NCBI GenBank assembly: GCA_004554585.1
Contig: SFLH01000001.1
Location: forward strand, 124,001 to 188,000
DNA length: 64,000 bases
DNA from: Clostridiales bacterium
Lineage (GTDB): Bacteria; Bacillota; Clostridia; Oscillospirales; Oscillospiraceae
Direction: 5' to 3'
Made by a program: the position numbers and the translations under genes. This document shows positions 24,638-32,889 of the stretch, piece after piece. Each line of letters begins with the position of its first letter. Positions within the stretch are counted from its first letter, which is position 1. Below the pieces are notes generated by a model that had not been told where the DNA came from, did not search any database, and saw nothing but the letters and a program-made list of their open reading frames with translations.

Positions 24638-24666
24638 AACGGACAAGGCCGCTGGCCTTGTCCGTT
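24638..24666 (-). terminator. Terminator of the CmpB-like gene
   Basis: AACGGACAAGGCC and its complement around a three-base loop; T5 follows on the minus strand. Confidence 0.85.
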
Positions 24667-24700
24667 GCTCCTGGTCCCCATGGTAGGCCAGAGGCCCGCC

Positions 24701-25711
24701 TTACTTCTTCCCTTCCCGTCTCTGCTTGAGGGCGGAGAGGGTCTGGAATGCCTTGACGTGGTGGCGGGAAGTGGCGGAGGGGTTGCGGTAGAGCAAATCC
24801 ACCGCCCGCTGGAAGTCTCGGGTCCGGCGGGCATAGACCTCTTCCTTGGTCTTGCGGATGCCCTCGTCCACGCCCGTCAGGAAGGCACGCAGGTCCTCCA
24901 GGCGCTGGCGCTCCCGGTCCTCCGAAGCGGCGGCCAAGCGCTGGTCCACCTTGGCCAGAACGGCCTGGCTCTTCCGATCCAGGCTGTCCAGCAGGCGGGA
25001 GGTCCGGTCCCGGCGCTCCTCCAGTCTGCGCAGCAGATAGGCCCGGCGGGACTCCCGCGCCCGGTGGCCAGGCTCCGAGGACAGGGAGAGCCGGCCGCCC
25101 TCCAGCTCCATGCCCAGCTGTCCAGCGGCGGACTTGAGCTTTTCTTCCAGAGCCTGCAGGCGCTGGCTGGTGGCGCTGAGGCTGGTGAGCAGCGCCTTGA
25201 GGTCCAGGGCCTTCTGGACCGACAGGGCCGTGTCCGCGGCGAAAAGAACCGCCAGGCACAGGCATACCTTTTCCGTGACCGCCCCCGGCAGCCAGAAAAC
25301 CAGGTCCTCCACCGGCGGATGAAGGAGGTAAATCAGCAGCAGGGAGAAACCGCCCCAGGCGATGGACACCGGCAGGCAGATGTGGCCGTTGACGTTCAGG
25401 GGCTTGTCCGAATAGTCCCAATAGCGCATGTGGAAGAGCTTTTCCATCACCGCGCCGGTGATGTACTCCAGCACGGTGGCCCCCACCATGCCCAGCAGGA
25501 AGATCAGGGCCGGGCGACCACGGGCAGGCAGGGTGAGCAGAAGGATCACCACAGCCCCCGAGCCATAGATGGGCAGCCAGGGCCCGTGGAGGAAGCCGCG
25601 GTTGACCCACTGGCGGCTTTTCAGGGAGACATAGCAGGACTCCCAAACCCAGCCCAATACACTATAGAGAAAAAAGAGCAGAACCCACTGGTCCTGGGTG
25701 TATGCTTCCAT
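24701..25711 (-). CDS. Putative ABC transporter permease family protein (CmpB-like) with coiled-coil tail
   Basis: The 336-residue protein has about five N-terminal helices. The family motifs are FFLYSVLGWVWESCYVSLKSRQWVNRGFLHGPWLPIYGSGA and EYITGAVMEKLFHMRYWDYSDKPLNVNGHICLP (ABC_trans_CmpB, former DUF1113). From about residue 175 it is a long charged coiled coil rich in Arg, Leu and Glu. Despite the name, no ATPase or partner lies nearby and transport is unproven. Its promoter is TTGACA-17-TACAAT. Confidence 0.8.
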   Translation of the reverse strand: MEAYTQDQWVLLFFLYSVLGWVWESCYVSLKSRQWVNRGFLHGPWLPIYGSGAVVILLLTLPARGRPALIFLLGMVGATVLEYITGAVMEKLFHMRYWDYSDKPLNVNGHICLPVSIAWGGFSLLLIYLLHPPVEDLVFWLPGAVTEKVCLCLAVLFAADTALSVQKALDLKALLTSLSATSQRLQALEEKLKSAAGQLGMELEGGRLSLSSEPGHRARESRRAYLLRRLEERRDRTSRLLDSLDRKSQAVLAKVDQRLAAASEDRERQRLEDLRAFLTGVDEGIRKTKEEVYARRTRDFQRAVDLLYRNPSATSRHHVKAFQTLSALKQRREGKK

Positions 25712-25749
25712 GGTTCTTCCCCCTTGTCTGTGCGAAAAACGTAAATTTT

Positions 25750-25778
25750 ATTGTATCCCCGCCTCTCCCCCTTGTCAA
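25750..25778 (-). promoter_or_regulatory. Sigma-A promoter of the CmpB-like gene
   Basis: Minus strand TTGACA (25778-25773), 17 bases, TACAAT (25755-25750). Confidence 0.8.
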
Positions 25779-25789
25779 TGCCTCAAACG

Positions 25790-25836
25790 GGAACAGGGGA
25801 AACGAAACGGATTGCTCCCTTCGTTTCCCCTGTTCC
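25790..25836. repeat. 17-bp-stem inverted repeat 3' of sigE
   Basis: GGAACAGGGGAAACGAA and its exact complement surround a 13-base loop, between the sigE stop and the next promoter. There is no T-run on either strand, so it is more likely an mRNA 3' stabiliser or processing site than a terminator. Confidence 0.7.
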
Positions 25837-25848
25837 ACCGGCCTGCCC

Positions 25849-26580
25849 TCAGGGCAGTTCCATCACCTTTAAAATTTCCCGCTTCAGGCGGCTGATGATC
25901 CGCTTTTCCAGCCGGGAGATGTAGGACTGGGAGATCCCCATTCTGTCCGCCACCTCCTTCTGGGTGTGCTCCCGCCGGCCCCCCAGGCCGAAGCGCAGAG
26001 TGATGATCTCCCGCTCCCGGTCCGGGAGCTTGGCCAGGGCGTCGGCCAGCAGCTGTCGGTCGGCATCCTCCTCCATGGGCTTCATCACCAGGTCGCTCTC
26101 AGTGCCCAGGATGTCCGACAGGAGCAGCTCGTTGCCGTTCCAGTCGGTGCTCAAGGGCTCGTCGAAGGGGACCTCGCTTTTCAGGCTGGCGGTCTTGCGC
26201 AGGTGCATGAGAATCTCGTTTTCAATGCACCGAGAGGCATAGGTGGCCAGCTTGATCTTCTTGGCCGGCTGGTAGGTACCCACCGCCTTGATAAGGCCAA
26301 TGGTCCCAATGGAGATCAGGTCCTCGATGTTGATCCCCGTATTCTCAAACCGCCGGGCGATGTAGACCACCAGGCGCAGGTTGTGCTCAATGAGGGGAGC
26401 CGAGGCGCTCTCATCCCCTGCCGCCAGACGGGCGATGAGCTCTCCTTCCTCCTCCCGGCTCAGGGGCGGCGGGAGGACATCGCTGCCCCCGATGTACATG
26501 ATCTTCCCCGGGGGGCAGATTCCCCGCCGGGCCAGGCACTGCCGCAGCGCCCGATACCAAGACCTCCAGCGATCCTTCAT
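25849..26580 (-). CDS. sigE: RNA polymerase sporulation sigma factor SigE (precursor)
   Basis: The 243-residue protein is the mother-cell sigma factor. A basic/hydrophobic pro-sequence (about 1-25) precedes the SigE signature YIGGSDVLPPPLSREEE. Region 2 is NLRLVVYIARRFENTGINIEDLISIGTIGLIKAVGTYQP..KIKLATYASRCIENEILMHLR, and region 4 is HTQKEVADRMGISQSYISRLEKRIISRLK. Cleavage by SpoIIGA activates it. GGGAGG lies nine bases before ATG 26580. It is directly downstream of spoIIGA, as in all spore-formers. Confidence 0.97.
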   Translation of the reverse strand: MKDRWRSWYRALRQCLARRGICPPGKIMYIGGSDVLPPPLSREEEGELIARLAAGDESASAPLIEHNLRLVVYIARRFENTGINIEDLISIGTIGLIKAVGTYQPAKKIKLATYASRCIENEILMHLRKTASLKSEVPFDEPLSTDWNGNELLLSDILGTESDLVMKPMEEDADRQLLADALAKLPDREREIITLRFGLGGRREHTQKEVADRMGISQSYISRLEKRIISRLKREILKVMELP

Positions 26581-26626
26581 TCTGACATTCCTCCCATGTT
26601 TCCATTCCCGGCCCCTTGTGCTCCCC

Positions 26627-27490
26627 TCAGTCCCGGTCCCCGCCGATGAGGGCGCAGTAGCCGCCCCCATCGGACAGGGGGGTGGGCGAGAGGGCCGTCA
26701 AACAGTCCCGGTATTCCCGGCGGCCCCAGCAGGCTCGGTCCACCCGCAGGGCCAGCAGCAGGCCGCACTCCACCCCCACTGCCCGGTAGGGCAGCAACTG
26801 CAGGCGCAGGCCCTCGGTCCGGCCCTCCAGCTGGCGCAGCAGGTCCACCGGGCGGGACAGGCTTTGCCGGTCCAGCCGGGGCAGCTCTGGCAGCAGGGCC
26901 TGGAGCTTCTCCCCCTCCACCACCACCACCGGAGAGCCGGTGAGGGGATCCCGGAGGGTGTTGCCCGTGTCCCGCAGGGCCAGTAGCTTCACCGACCGGC
27001 CCTGGCGGGCTAGGGTGAGCTCCTGCAGCTCTCCCCCGCCTCTGGTGTGGGAGAACTGCCGCCCCAGCAGCAGGGAGAGCAGGCCGTAGCTGACAGCCGC
27101 CGCGATCAGGATCCCCCGCATGCCCAAGGAGGGTCCTAGCAGTCCCCCGGCCAGGCCACCGCCGCCCCGGGCCATGGACAACAGGAGCAGCGCACCCCCG
27201 AAGGCGCAGGAGAGGACCAGAAAGAGCCCGCCCCGCCGGACCAGGCGCTCCGACCGCCCAAAGGCGGCCAGAAGCATTCCCACCGCCGCACCCCCCTTGC
27301 ACACCGGATGCTCCAAAAAGGCCCATCCGGGCAGCAGGGCCAGTGCCGCATATCCTGCCCCCAGGGACGCCGCCAAGGCCATCCGCCCCCGGGGGTTCCC
27401 GCCCCCGTCCAGCTTGGCGGCGCAAGAGAGCAGGAGATAGTTCACCGTGAAGTTCAGCACCAGAAAGAGATCCAGATAGATCTCCCGCAC
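26627..27490 (-). CDS. spoIIGA: Sigma-E processing peptidase SpoIIGA
   Basis: The 287-residue membrane aspartic protease has five or so N-terminal helices (YLDLFLVLNFTVNYLLLSCAAKL...) and a soluble C-terminal domain with the active-site motif LRDTGNTLRDPLTGSPV. It cleaves pro-SigE after a forespore signal. GTG 27490 is the conserved start (MREIYLDLFLVLN). A TATAAT at 27534-27529 on the minus strand marks the spoIIG promoter. I could not place convincing Spo0A boxes. Confidence 0.94.
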   Translation of the reverse strand: MREIYLDLFLVLNFTVNYLLLSCAAKLDGGGNPRGRMALAASLGAGYAALALLPGWAFLEHPVCKGGAAVGMLLAAFGRSERLVRRGGLFLVLSCAFGGALLLLSMARGGGGLAGGLLGPSLGMRGILIAAAVSYGLLSLLLGRQFSHTRGGGELQELTLARQGRSVKLLALRDTGNTLRDPLTGSPVVVVEGEKLQALLPELPRLDRQSLSRPVDLLRQLEGRTEGLRLQLLPYRAVGVECGLLLALRVDRACWGRREYRDCLTALSPTPLSDGGGYCALIGGDRD

Positions 27491-27604
27491 ACCGCGCCGC
27501 CCCCTTTCCCACGCCGTCGTTGGCCCCCATTATAGAGCCGCCGCCCCCACAAAAAAGGTCAGATGGAGGGGCGGCGGGGACGGGTTTCGTTCCCCCTTTT
27601 GGGA

Positions 27605-27638
27605 CAAAAAAAGAGGGTCCCCGCTGGTGGGACCCTCG
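27605..27638 (-). terminator. Terminator of the DUF6514 gene
   Basis: GAGGGTCCC..GGGACCCTC followed by T7 on the minus strand. Confidence 0.9.
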
Positions 27639-27673
27639 CATCGATCCTGTTTATTTTTTCATGAATGCTTCGA

Positions 27674-27973
27674 TTATGCATTCACACTGTCCAGCACCGC
27701 ATCCCGGAAATGGATGGGAGACAGCGCCAGATTGTTGAAGCGGCTGGCCAGGGACAGCACACTCTCCCGGCTGGGAGAGACGTCCTCGATCACATCCATC
27801 TGCACCCAAGTGCCCGCACAGTCCCCCAGGCACTCCAGGCCATAGGTGTAGTAGGTCTCAGGCTCATTCTGGACCACGGAGCAGACCGTCTGATAACGGA
27901 CCTGTCGCACGGCAGGAAACGTCTCCATTCCAGGCAGAGCGCCGCCGCCCGGAAGCAGTCTGTTTTCTCTCAT
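27674..27973 (-). CDS. DUF6514-like small protein
   Basis: The 99-residue soluble protein has a YTYGLECLGDCAG..VQMDVIEDVSPSRESVLSLASRFNNLALSPIHFRDAVLD pattern seen in short clostridial proteins of the DUF6514 type. The function is unknown. AAAGGAGAGG precedes the ATG. It is monocistronic with its own terminator, between spoIIGA and a divergent XRE gene. Confidence 0.7.
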   Translation of the reverse strand: MRENRLLPGGGALPGMETFPAVRQVRYQTVCSVVQNEPETYYTYGLECLGDCAGTWVQMDVIEDVSPSRESVLSLASRFNNLALSPIHFRDAVLDSVNA

Positions 27974-28162
27974 ATCGTCCTCTCCTTTCTCACCGCCGGA
28001 AAGTTTTCCTTTACAGTTTGTGGCCTGTAAGGTATACTAGGTTCGTCGATGAATTCCTCTATCATAGTAGCCAGTTCGACATCATTCGTCAATGGCAGGG
28101 ATAATTGTCCTTCCTTTTCTTCACCCATATTTGATAAAATCTACATGCATAGGTGATAATAC

Positions 28163-28552
28163 ATGCTTTCCACCCAGTTAAAGATCCTGAAAGAGAAGCG
28201 AAAGCTCACCAACCAGCAGCTTTCCGACCTCTCCGGCGTGCCGGTGGGCACCATCAACCGCATCCTCTCTGGGCAAACCGACAACCCCAGTTTCCAAACT
28301 GTCTGCGACATGGTCCTGGCCATGGACGGCTCCCTGGATGAGATCGTGGGCATCAAGGAGACCCCCGACGAAAATGCGGAAAAAAAGGTCCGGGCCAACC
28401 AAGAGATCCTCTCCCTATACGAGTCCATGATCGCCTCCAAAAACCAGTGGATCCACCGGCTGTTCGTCTGCTGCTGCGTGCTCACCCTGGTGCTGATCTT
28501 CCTGGTGGTCTTTGACCTGACCAACCCCGCTGTGGGGTTCTTCCGGGGCTGA
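28163..28552 (+). CDS. Membrane-anchored XRE-family regulator
   Basis: The 129-residue protein has an N-terminal helix-turn-helix (about 5-60, LTNQQLSDLSGVPVGTINRILSGQTDNPSFQTV), a charged linker (60-95), and a single hydrophobic helix (about 100-120, LFVCCCVLTLVLIFLVVFDL) with three consecutive Cys. A membrane-tethered DNA-binding protein is expected to sense envelope or membrane signals. AGGTGA lies seven bases before the ATG. Targets are unknown. Confidence 0.75.
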   Translation: MLSTQLKILKEKRKLTNQQLSDLSGVPVGTINRILSGQTDNPSFQTVCDMVLAMDGSLDEIVGIKETPDENAEKKVRANQEILSLYESMIASKNQWIHRLFVCCCVLTLVLIFLVVFDLTNPAVGFFRG

Positions 28553-28582
28553 GCCGCCCCAGGTTTCCCCTGCAAAAACACC

Positions 28583-28623
28583 AGCGCCGGTCCGCCGAAC
28601 CTCTTCGGCGGACCGGCGCTTTT
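28583..28623 (+). terminator. Terminator after the XRE gene
   Basis: AGCGCCGGTCCGCCGAA and its complement, then TTTT. Confidence 0.9.
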
Positions 28624-28695
28624 CTGCGGAAAGCCTCGGAGGACAACCTGGATAATTATTCTTTAGAATCCATTTTCTGGATTCCTTTCCACTCC

Positions 28696-29418
28696 CTATG
28701 CTTCCTCCTCCCGGGAGCGGACAAACATCAGTCCAAAGCACACCAGCAGCAGCAGGCTGCTGCCCAGGATGGCCAGATTCTGCCAGCGCTGGATGGCCAG
28801 GTTGCCCAGCACCGCCCCCAGGGCGAAGGCCAGGATGACGATGAAATAGGTCACGGCCCGGTTTCGATCCGCCCGCTGCTTGGAAAAGGCATAGGCCGCC
28901 GCCGCATGGAGACCCGCCCGCAGATTGCCGATGCACATGGTGGTGGCGATGGCGTTGCCGTGGATCTTGCGGAAGGCCTCCACCTGGTATCCGCAGGCCA
29001 GAGAGATGAGGCTGTTGGCCAGCAGGTCCACCTGGTGGGGCAAGAAGGCCACCGCGGTGAGCACCAGGATTTCTCCCAGTACCCCCATCTGCCGCCAGTG
29101 GATTCTCTCGCTGCGGTTTTGAAACCGCTGGCGGATGAGGAAGGCCGTCAGGATGCCCGTGGCAAAGGCCGCCACAGGCACAGCATACTGCACCGCCGCC
29201 GCCCAGCGCCCCTGGGACAGACAGGCGCTCAGCAGCAGAATGTTCCCCGTCTGGGCGTTGGCAAAGACCTCACCCCGGTAGAGGTAGGAATAGGCGTCCA
29301 TCAGGCCCCCGGACAGGGCCAGCAGGATGCCCAGGCGAACGGTATCGGAGACCTGGCCTTGGAAGGTCAGGCTTTTCTTTACCCTGCGGCGGGCGGCTTC
29401 GCGGCGGTTCTGCCCCAT
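28696..29418 (-). CDS. YoaK/DUF1275 family membrane protein
   Basis: The 240-residue protein has about six helices with the DUF1275 motif GGLMDAYSYLYRGEVFANAQTGNILLL and CGYQVEAFRKIHGNAIATTMCIGNLR. It is a likely small-molecule transporter of unknown substrate. It follows the dehydrogenase gene by 33 bases, so the two may be co-transcribed. Confidence 0.85.
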   Translation of the reverse strand: MGQNRREAARRRVKKSLTFQGQVSDTVRLGILLALSGGLMDAYSYLYRGEVFANAQTGNILLLSACLSQGRWAAAVQYAVPVAAFATGILTAFLIRQRFQNRSERIHWRQMGVLGEILVLTAVAFLPHQVDLLANSLISLACGYQVEAFRKIHGNAIATTMCIGNLRAGLHAAAAYAFSKQRADRNRAVTYFIVILAFALGAVLGNLAIQRWQNLAILGSSLLLLVCFGLMFVRSREEEA

Positions 29419-29451
29419 ATGGCGGTGTGCCTCCTTTCGGCGCGGCGCGGT

Positions 29452-30315
29452 TCAGTGCTGGTAGTGTTTGATGAGGGCTTGGGTGCCCAAGTCCCCAAAG
29501 CCCTGGGCCTCCAGCTGGCGATAGTTGGTCAGCGCCTGGCCCAGCACCTCCAGGGACAGGCCCTTCTCCTGGGCCTCCCCCAGGGCCAGGCCCATGTCCT
29601 TGACAAAGTGCTTGAGGAAAAAGCCCGGGGCATAGTCCCCGCCGATGATCTTCTCCCCAAAGGCGTCCAGCTGCTTGCTCCCAGCGGCTCCAGTGGCCAG
29701 GGAGGCCACCAGCTTGTGCAGGTCCAGCCCCTGGGCCTGGGCGTAGGTGAGGGCCTCACAGATCCCCGACAGGGTGCCGGCGATCATGATCTGGTTGGCC
29801 AGCTTGGCGTGCTGGCCGCAGCCGGCGGGCCCCTGGTGGTTGATGTTGGTCCCCATGGCCTGGAAAATGGGCAGGCAGGCCTGGTAGTCGGCCTCCTCTC
29901 CCCCCACCAGGATGGACAGGGTGCCGTCCCGGGCCCCGGTGTCTCCTCCGGTGACCGGTGCGTCCAGTACCCGGAAGCCCCGGGCCGTCCCCTCGCTGTA
30001 CAGCCGCTGGGCCAGGGTGGGGCTGGTGGTGGTCATGTCGATGAGGTACGTCCCCGGCGCCGCCCGGTCCAGGATGTTGCCGGGCTGGAAATAGACCTCC
30101 TCCACGTCCTGGGGGAAACCCACCATGGTGACCACCACGTCACATCCCTGGACGCAGTCCCCGATGGTGTCGTGGAAGATGGCCCCTTCCGCGATCACGT
30201 CCTCCACCTTGGCCCGGTTCCGGGCATAGATGTGCAGGCAGAAACCTGCCTTCCGCAGGTTGCGTACCATAGATTTCCCCATGATGCCTACCCCGATCCA
30301 CGCAATGGTTTTCAT
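29452..30315 (-). CDS. NAD(P)-dependent beta-hydroxyacid dehydrogenase (HIBADH/GarR family)
   Basis: The 287-residue protein has an N-terminal Rossmann domain (IGVGIMGKSMVRNLRKAG), the substrate-binding motif DAPVTGGDTGARDGTLSILVGG and the catalytic Lys in GQHAKLANQI. Members oxidise 3-hydroxyisobutyrate or reduce tartronate semialdehyde. The exact substrate cannot be assigned, and no valine or glycerate pathway genes are nearby. Confidence 0.88.
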   Translation of the reverse strand: MKTIAWIGVGIMGKSMVRNLRKAGFCLHIYARNRAKVEDVIAEGAIFHDTIGDCVQGCDVVVTMVGFPQDVEEVYFQPGNILDRAAPGTYLIDMTTTSPTLAQRLYSEGTARGFRVLDAPVTGGDTGARDGTLSILVGGEEADYQACLPIFQAMGTNINHQGPAGCGQHAKLANQIMIAGTLSGICEALTYAQAQGLDLHKLVASLATGAAGSKQLDAFGEKIIGGDYAPGFFLKHFVKDMGLALGEAQEKGLSLEVLGQALTNYRQLEAQGFGDLGTQALIKHYQH

Positions 30316-30345
30316 TGTTGTCTCCTTTCTGGTCTTGGTGTAAAA

Positions 30346-30379
30346 ACACGGGCCGGCCCCAAAAGGGGCCCGCCCGTGT
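30346..30379 (-). terminator. Terminator of the BIG2 membrane protein gene
   Basis: ACACGGGC..GCCCGTGT with inner CCCC/GGGG pairing; TTTTTA follows on the minus strand. Confidence 0.9.
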
Positions 30380-30384
30380 GCTGC

Positions 30385-31737
30385 TCATTGCTCACTGTCC
30401 GTTTCGGTGGTGCCAGTGCCGGTGGTGCCGGTGTCGGTCCCGGTGCCCGTGCTGCCCGAATCGGTACCCGTGCCGGTGCCGGTGCCGGTCCCCGTGCCGC
30501 TGCCGGTACCTGTGCCGGTACCCGTATCCGTGTCAGTCCCCGTGCCTGTACCCGTTCCGGTGCCGTCGGTGGTGGTGTCAGCGCCGTCCTCAGGGCTCTG
30601 TCCGGCATCCTGGGTGGAGTCGTGAGGTGTAGAGTTGGGGTTCTCCACCACTTCCACCGCAATCTCCACAGTCTTCTCCCCGGCCACACCCTTGATGATG
30701 GCCTTGCCCACATCCTGGGCGGTGATGACGCCGTCCTCGCTGACTTTGGCCACGGACGTGTCGTTGCTGCTCCACTTGATGGAGGGTGTGCTGTATTCGT
30801 CGCTCTCCATGACCACCGTAGCGTCGATGGTATAGGTTTCGCCGGAGCGGATGGTCACGCTGTCCTGGGTGACCCGAATCTCCTGGACGCCCGGCGCAGT
30901 CGACACCACCTGAACGGTGTTGGTGGCAACGGTCTCCCCGTCGATGGCGGCCACGATGGTGGCGCTACCCAGGCTCTTGGCGGTCAGGGTACACGTCACC
31001 CCGGTGCCCTCTACGGAGACCACGTTGTTGTCCTTGCTGGTCCACTCCACGGCAGGCTCTGCCGCGCCGCTCTCCACCCCTTCCAGGGTGGCGGTGGCGG
31101 TTTCACCCACCACAATGCTCTGGGTGGAGAACTTGATCTCATAGTCCCCCTTGCCCCCCAGCATGGAGCGGATCACCAGCGCCGCCAAGATGATGACCAC
31201 CAAGCCCACCACGATGGGCAGGATCTGCAGGGCCTTGCGCTGGTTGTTGGAGGAGCGGCGCTGGTTCTGGCCGCTCCGCCGGCCGTCGGAGGGACGACGA
31301 CCGCCCCGGCTGCCGTTCTGGGGCGGACGAGAGCCGCCGCTGCGCCCGCCGCTTCCGCCGCGGCTGCTGCCCCGGCTGCCCCCCTGGGAGGACCGTCCGC
31401 CGCTGCGGCCGCTGCCGGAGGAACTGGTGCGCTTTTTCCGGCTGCCGCCGTGGTCTTCCCAGTCGGGGGCGGTGCGTTCCCAGTCGCTTCGGTCAAAGTC
31501 ATCATACCAGTCCCGGCCGCTGCGGGTGCTGTAACGGTCGTTGTAGCGGTCGCGCTGGTAGTAATCCCGGTCATACTCCCGACCGTAGTCCCCTCGATAG
31601 TCCCGGTCCCGGCCCCGGTAGTAATCCCGGTCGTAGTCTCTATCGTAATCCCGGCCGCTGGAATAGGAAGAGGAGCCCCGACGCGAGTTCCCCCGGGAGG
31701 ACCGGCTGTTGTAATCGTTGTAGTCGTCGTAACGCAT
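30385..31737 (-). CDS. Membrane protein with Arg/Asp/Tyr-rich cytoplasmic tail, BIG2 domains and TG-repeat tail
   Basis: The protein has 450 residues. Residues 1-95 are dominated by RDY/YDRD repeats, 95-165 by Ser/Gly/Arg (RGG-like) runs, then one transmembrane helix (about 172-192, ILPIVVGLVVIILAALVIRS). Two BIG2 Ig-like domains follow (about 200-365; TVSWTSKDNNVVSV-like, IKWSSNDTSVAKVSEDGVITAQDVG). The last 75 residues are Thr-Gly/Asp repeats. There is no signal peptide, so the N-tail should be cytosolic and the BIG2 domains external. The function is unknown; the charged disordered tail could bind RNA or condense. CAGGAGGATG precedes ATG 31737. Confidence 0.8.
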   Translation of the reverse strand: MRYDDYNDYNSRSSRGNSRRGSSSYSSGRDYDRDYDRDYYRGRDRDYRGDYGREYDRDYYQRDRYNDRYSTRSGRDWYDDFDRSDWERTAPDWEDHGGSRKKRTSSSGSGRSGGRSSQGGSRGSSRGGSGGRSGGSRPPQNGSRGGRRPSDGRRSGQNQRRSSNNQRKALQILPIVVGLVVIILAALVIRSMLGGKGDYEIKFSTQSIVVGETATATLEGVESGAAEPAVEWTSKDNNVVSVEGTGVTCTLTAKSLGSATIVAAIDGETVATNTVQVVSTAPGVQEIRVTQDSVTIRSGETYTIDATVVMESDEYSTPSIKWSSNDTSVAKVSEDGVITAQDVGKAIIKGVAGEKTVEIAVEVVENPNSTPHDSTQDAGQSPEDGADTTTDGTGTGTGTGTDTDTGTGTGTGSGTGTGTGTGTGTDSGSTGTGTDTGTTGTGTTETDSEQ

Positions 31738-31905
31738 CTTTTCATCCTCCTGACGATTGTTCTGAAACAGAAAAGTCATCGGGCTTTGTCATTTTTCTAC
31801 ACAGTTCAGGATATTATATCATATCCAACTCCCTCTGAAAACACTTATTTTGTAAAGTTTCCGCAAAATATTGTCACACTTTTTGTCTGAAACTCCAAGC
31901 TTCTC

Positions 31906-31934
31906 TTTACGAAGCAGGGGATTTATGCTACAAT
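31906..31934 (+). promoter_or_regulatory. Promoter of the DapF-like gene
   Basis: TTTACG (31906-31911), 17 bases, TACAAT (31929-31934). Confidence 0.6.
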
Positions 31935-32007
31935 AGCTACAAATTTCGAGTTTTTCCCTTTTTTCCCGGCTGGAATACCCGCCGGAGGGGAAGGAAAAGA
32001 GCTGCCC

Positions 32008-32799
32008 ATGAAATTGTCCTTTCAAACCGCCGGCCCCGCCGGCGACCTAACCATTCTGGTCCATACCGCCGTCCCCCAGGAGGAACGGGAAACCCTGGCC
32101 CAGCGGCTGATGGCCCTCCCGGAGCTGGAGGCCAGCCGTGTCTATTTCCTCCTTCCCCCGGCCGGGGACGGTGTGATCCGCCTGGAGGCTCCCCATGGCG
32201 TCTTCAGCGGCAATGCCCTGGCCTTTGGAGCCCTCTCTTTCGCCGCCGCCCGCGGGGTGAGACGGGAGAAAAAGCTGCCCGTGGAGATGGCCGGCCTGGA
32301 GCAGGCCTGCACGGTGCATGTCAATCCCCTGGCCGGCCATGCCACCGTAGACCTTCCCCTCCCCCTGGGCGCGGAGAAGGTCCCCTTCCTAGGGCAGACG
32401 GTCCCCGTGGTGGTCTTTCCCGGCATCGTCCACGCCCTCTGGCAGGAGGGTGCCCTTCCAGAGGACGGGACTTTGCTGCCTGCCCTGCAGGCCCTGGCCC
32501 AAAGCTGGGACTGCCCCGCCGCCGGGGCCATGGGCTGGAACTTCCGCACCCAGGCCATGACCCCCGTCCTCTGGCTGCCCGGTGAGAGCGCCCTGCGCCA
32601 CCGCCCCACCTGTTCTTCTGGAGCCGCCGCGGCAGCCGCCTGGTCGGCCCTGCGGGGCGGACAGGGCCATCGAAAGCTGGATGTCCGGCAGCCCGGCGGC
32701 GTCGTGCAGACCGCCGCTGTGGGACAGCCCGGCGCCCTGCGGCGGCTGACCGCCTCCTTCCCGGTGTCCCTGGGCCCCACCTACGAGCTGACCTTCTGA
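32008..32799 (+). CDS. DapF/PhzF-fold epimerase-like protein with altered active site
   Basis: The 263-residue protein shows the two-lobed DapF arrangement. The first active-site loop reads GVFSGNALAFGA, where DapF has (E)CGNG. The second reads RPTCSSGAAAAAAW, matching the DapF GCGSGA loop. Thus the first catalytic Cys is Ser and the second Cys is kept. DapF-fold enzymes include amino-acid racemases (CntK), PrpF isomerases and PhzF. Single-Cys variants may be dehydratases or have lost racemase chemistry. No lysine or metallophore genes adjoin. GAGGGGAAGGA precedes the ATG. Confidence 0.65.
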   Translation: MKLSFQTAGPAGDLTILVHTAVPQEERETLAQRLMALPELEASRVYFLLPPAGDGVIRLEAPHGVFSGNALAFGALSFAAARGVRREKKLPVEMAGLEQACTVHVNPLAGHATVDLPLPLGAEKVPFLGQTVPVVVFPGIVHALWQEGALPEDGTLLPALQALAQSWDCPAAGAMGWNFRTQAMTPVLWLPGESALRHRPTCSSGAAAAAAWSALRGGQGHRKLDVRQPGGVVQTAAVGQPGALRRLTASFPVSLGPTYELTF

Positions 32800-32820
32800 C
32801 CGTCCCGGACCATCTCACTG

Positions 32821-32862
32821 AAAAAAGCAAGGAACCCTTTTCCAAGGGTTCCTTGCTTTTTC
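32821..32862. terminator. Bidirectional terminator
   Basis: AAGCAAGGAACCC and its complement, T5 on the plus strand and T6 on the minus strand, serving the DapF-like gene and the amino-acid ABC operon. Confidence 0.9.
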
Positions 32863-32889
32863 TCTCGCTTTAGGCCGCACCTGTGGTGG

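Noticed and set aside
22467..24700. c-di-AMP (ydaO) riboswitch before ktrB
   Set aside because: The leader from the TATAAT to the start is only about 45 bases, too short for the aptamer.
30407..30560. CRISPR-like repeat array
   Set aside because: The GGT/ACC-rich repeats are in frame codons for the Thr-Gly tail; there are no equal repeats with unique spacers. No CRISPR array was seen in the window.
28906..31890. 994-codon plus-strand ORF across three minus-strand genes
   Set aside because: It is antisense to DUF1275, the dehydrogenase and the BIG2 gene, all with clear families and RBSs. The composition is low complexity.
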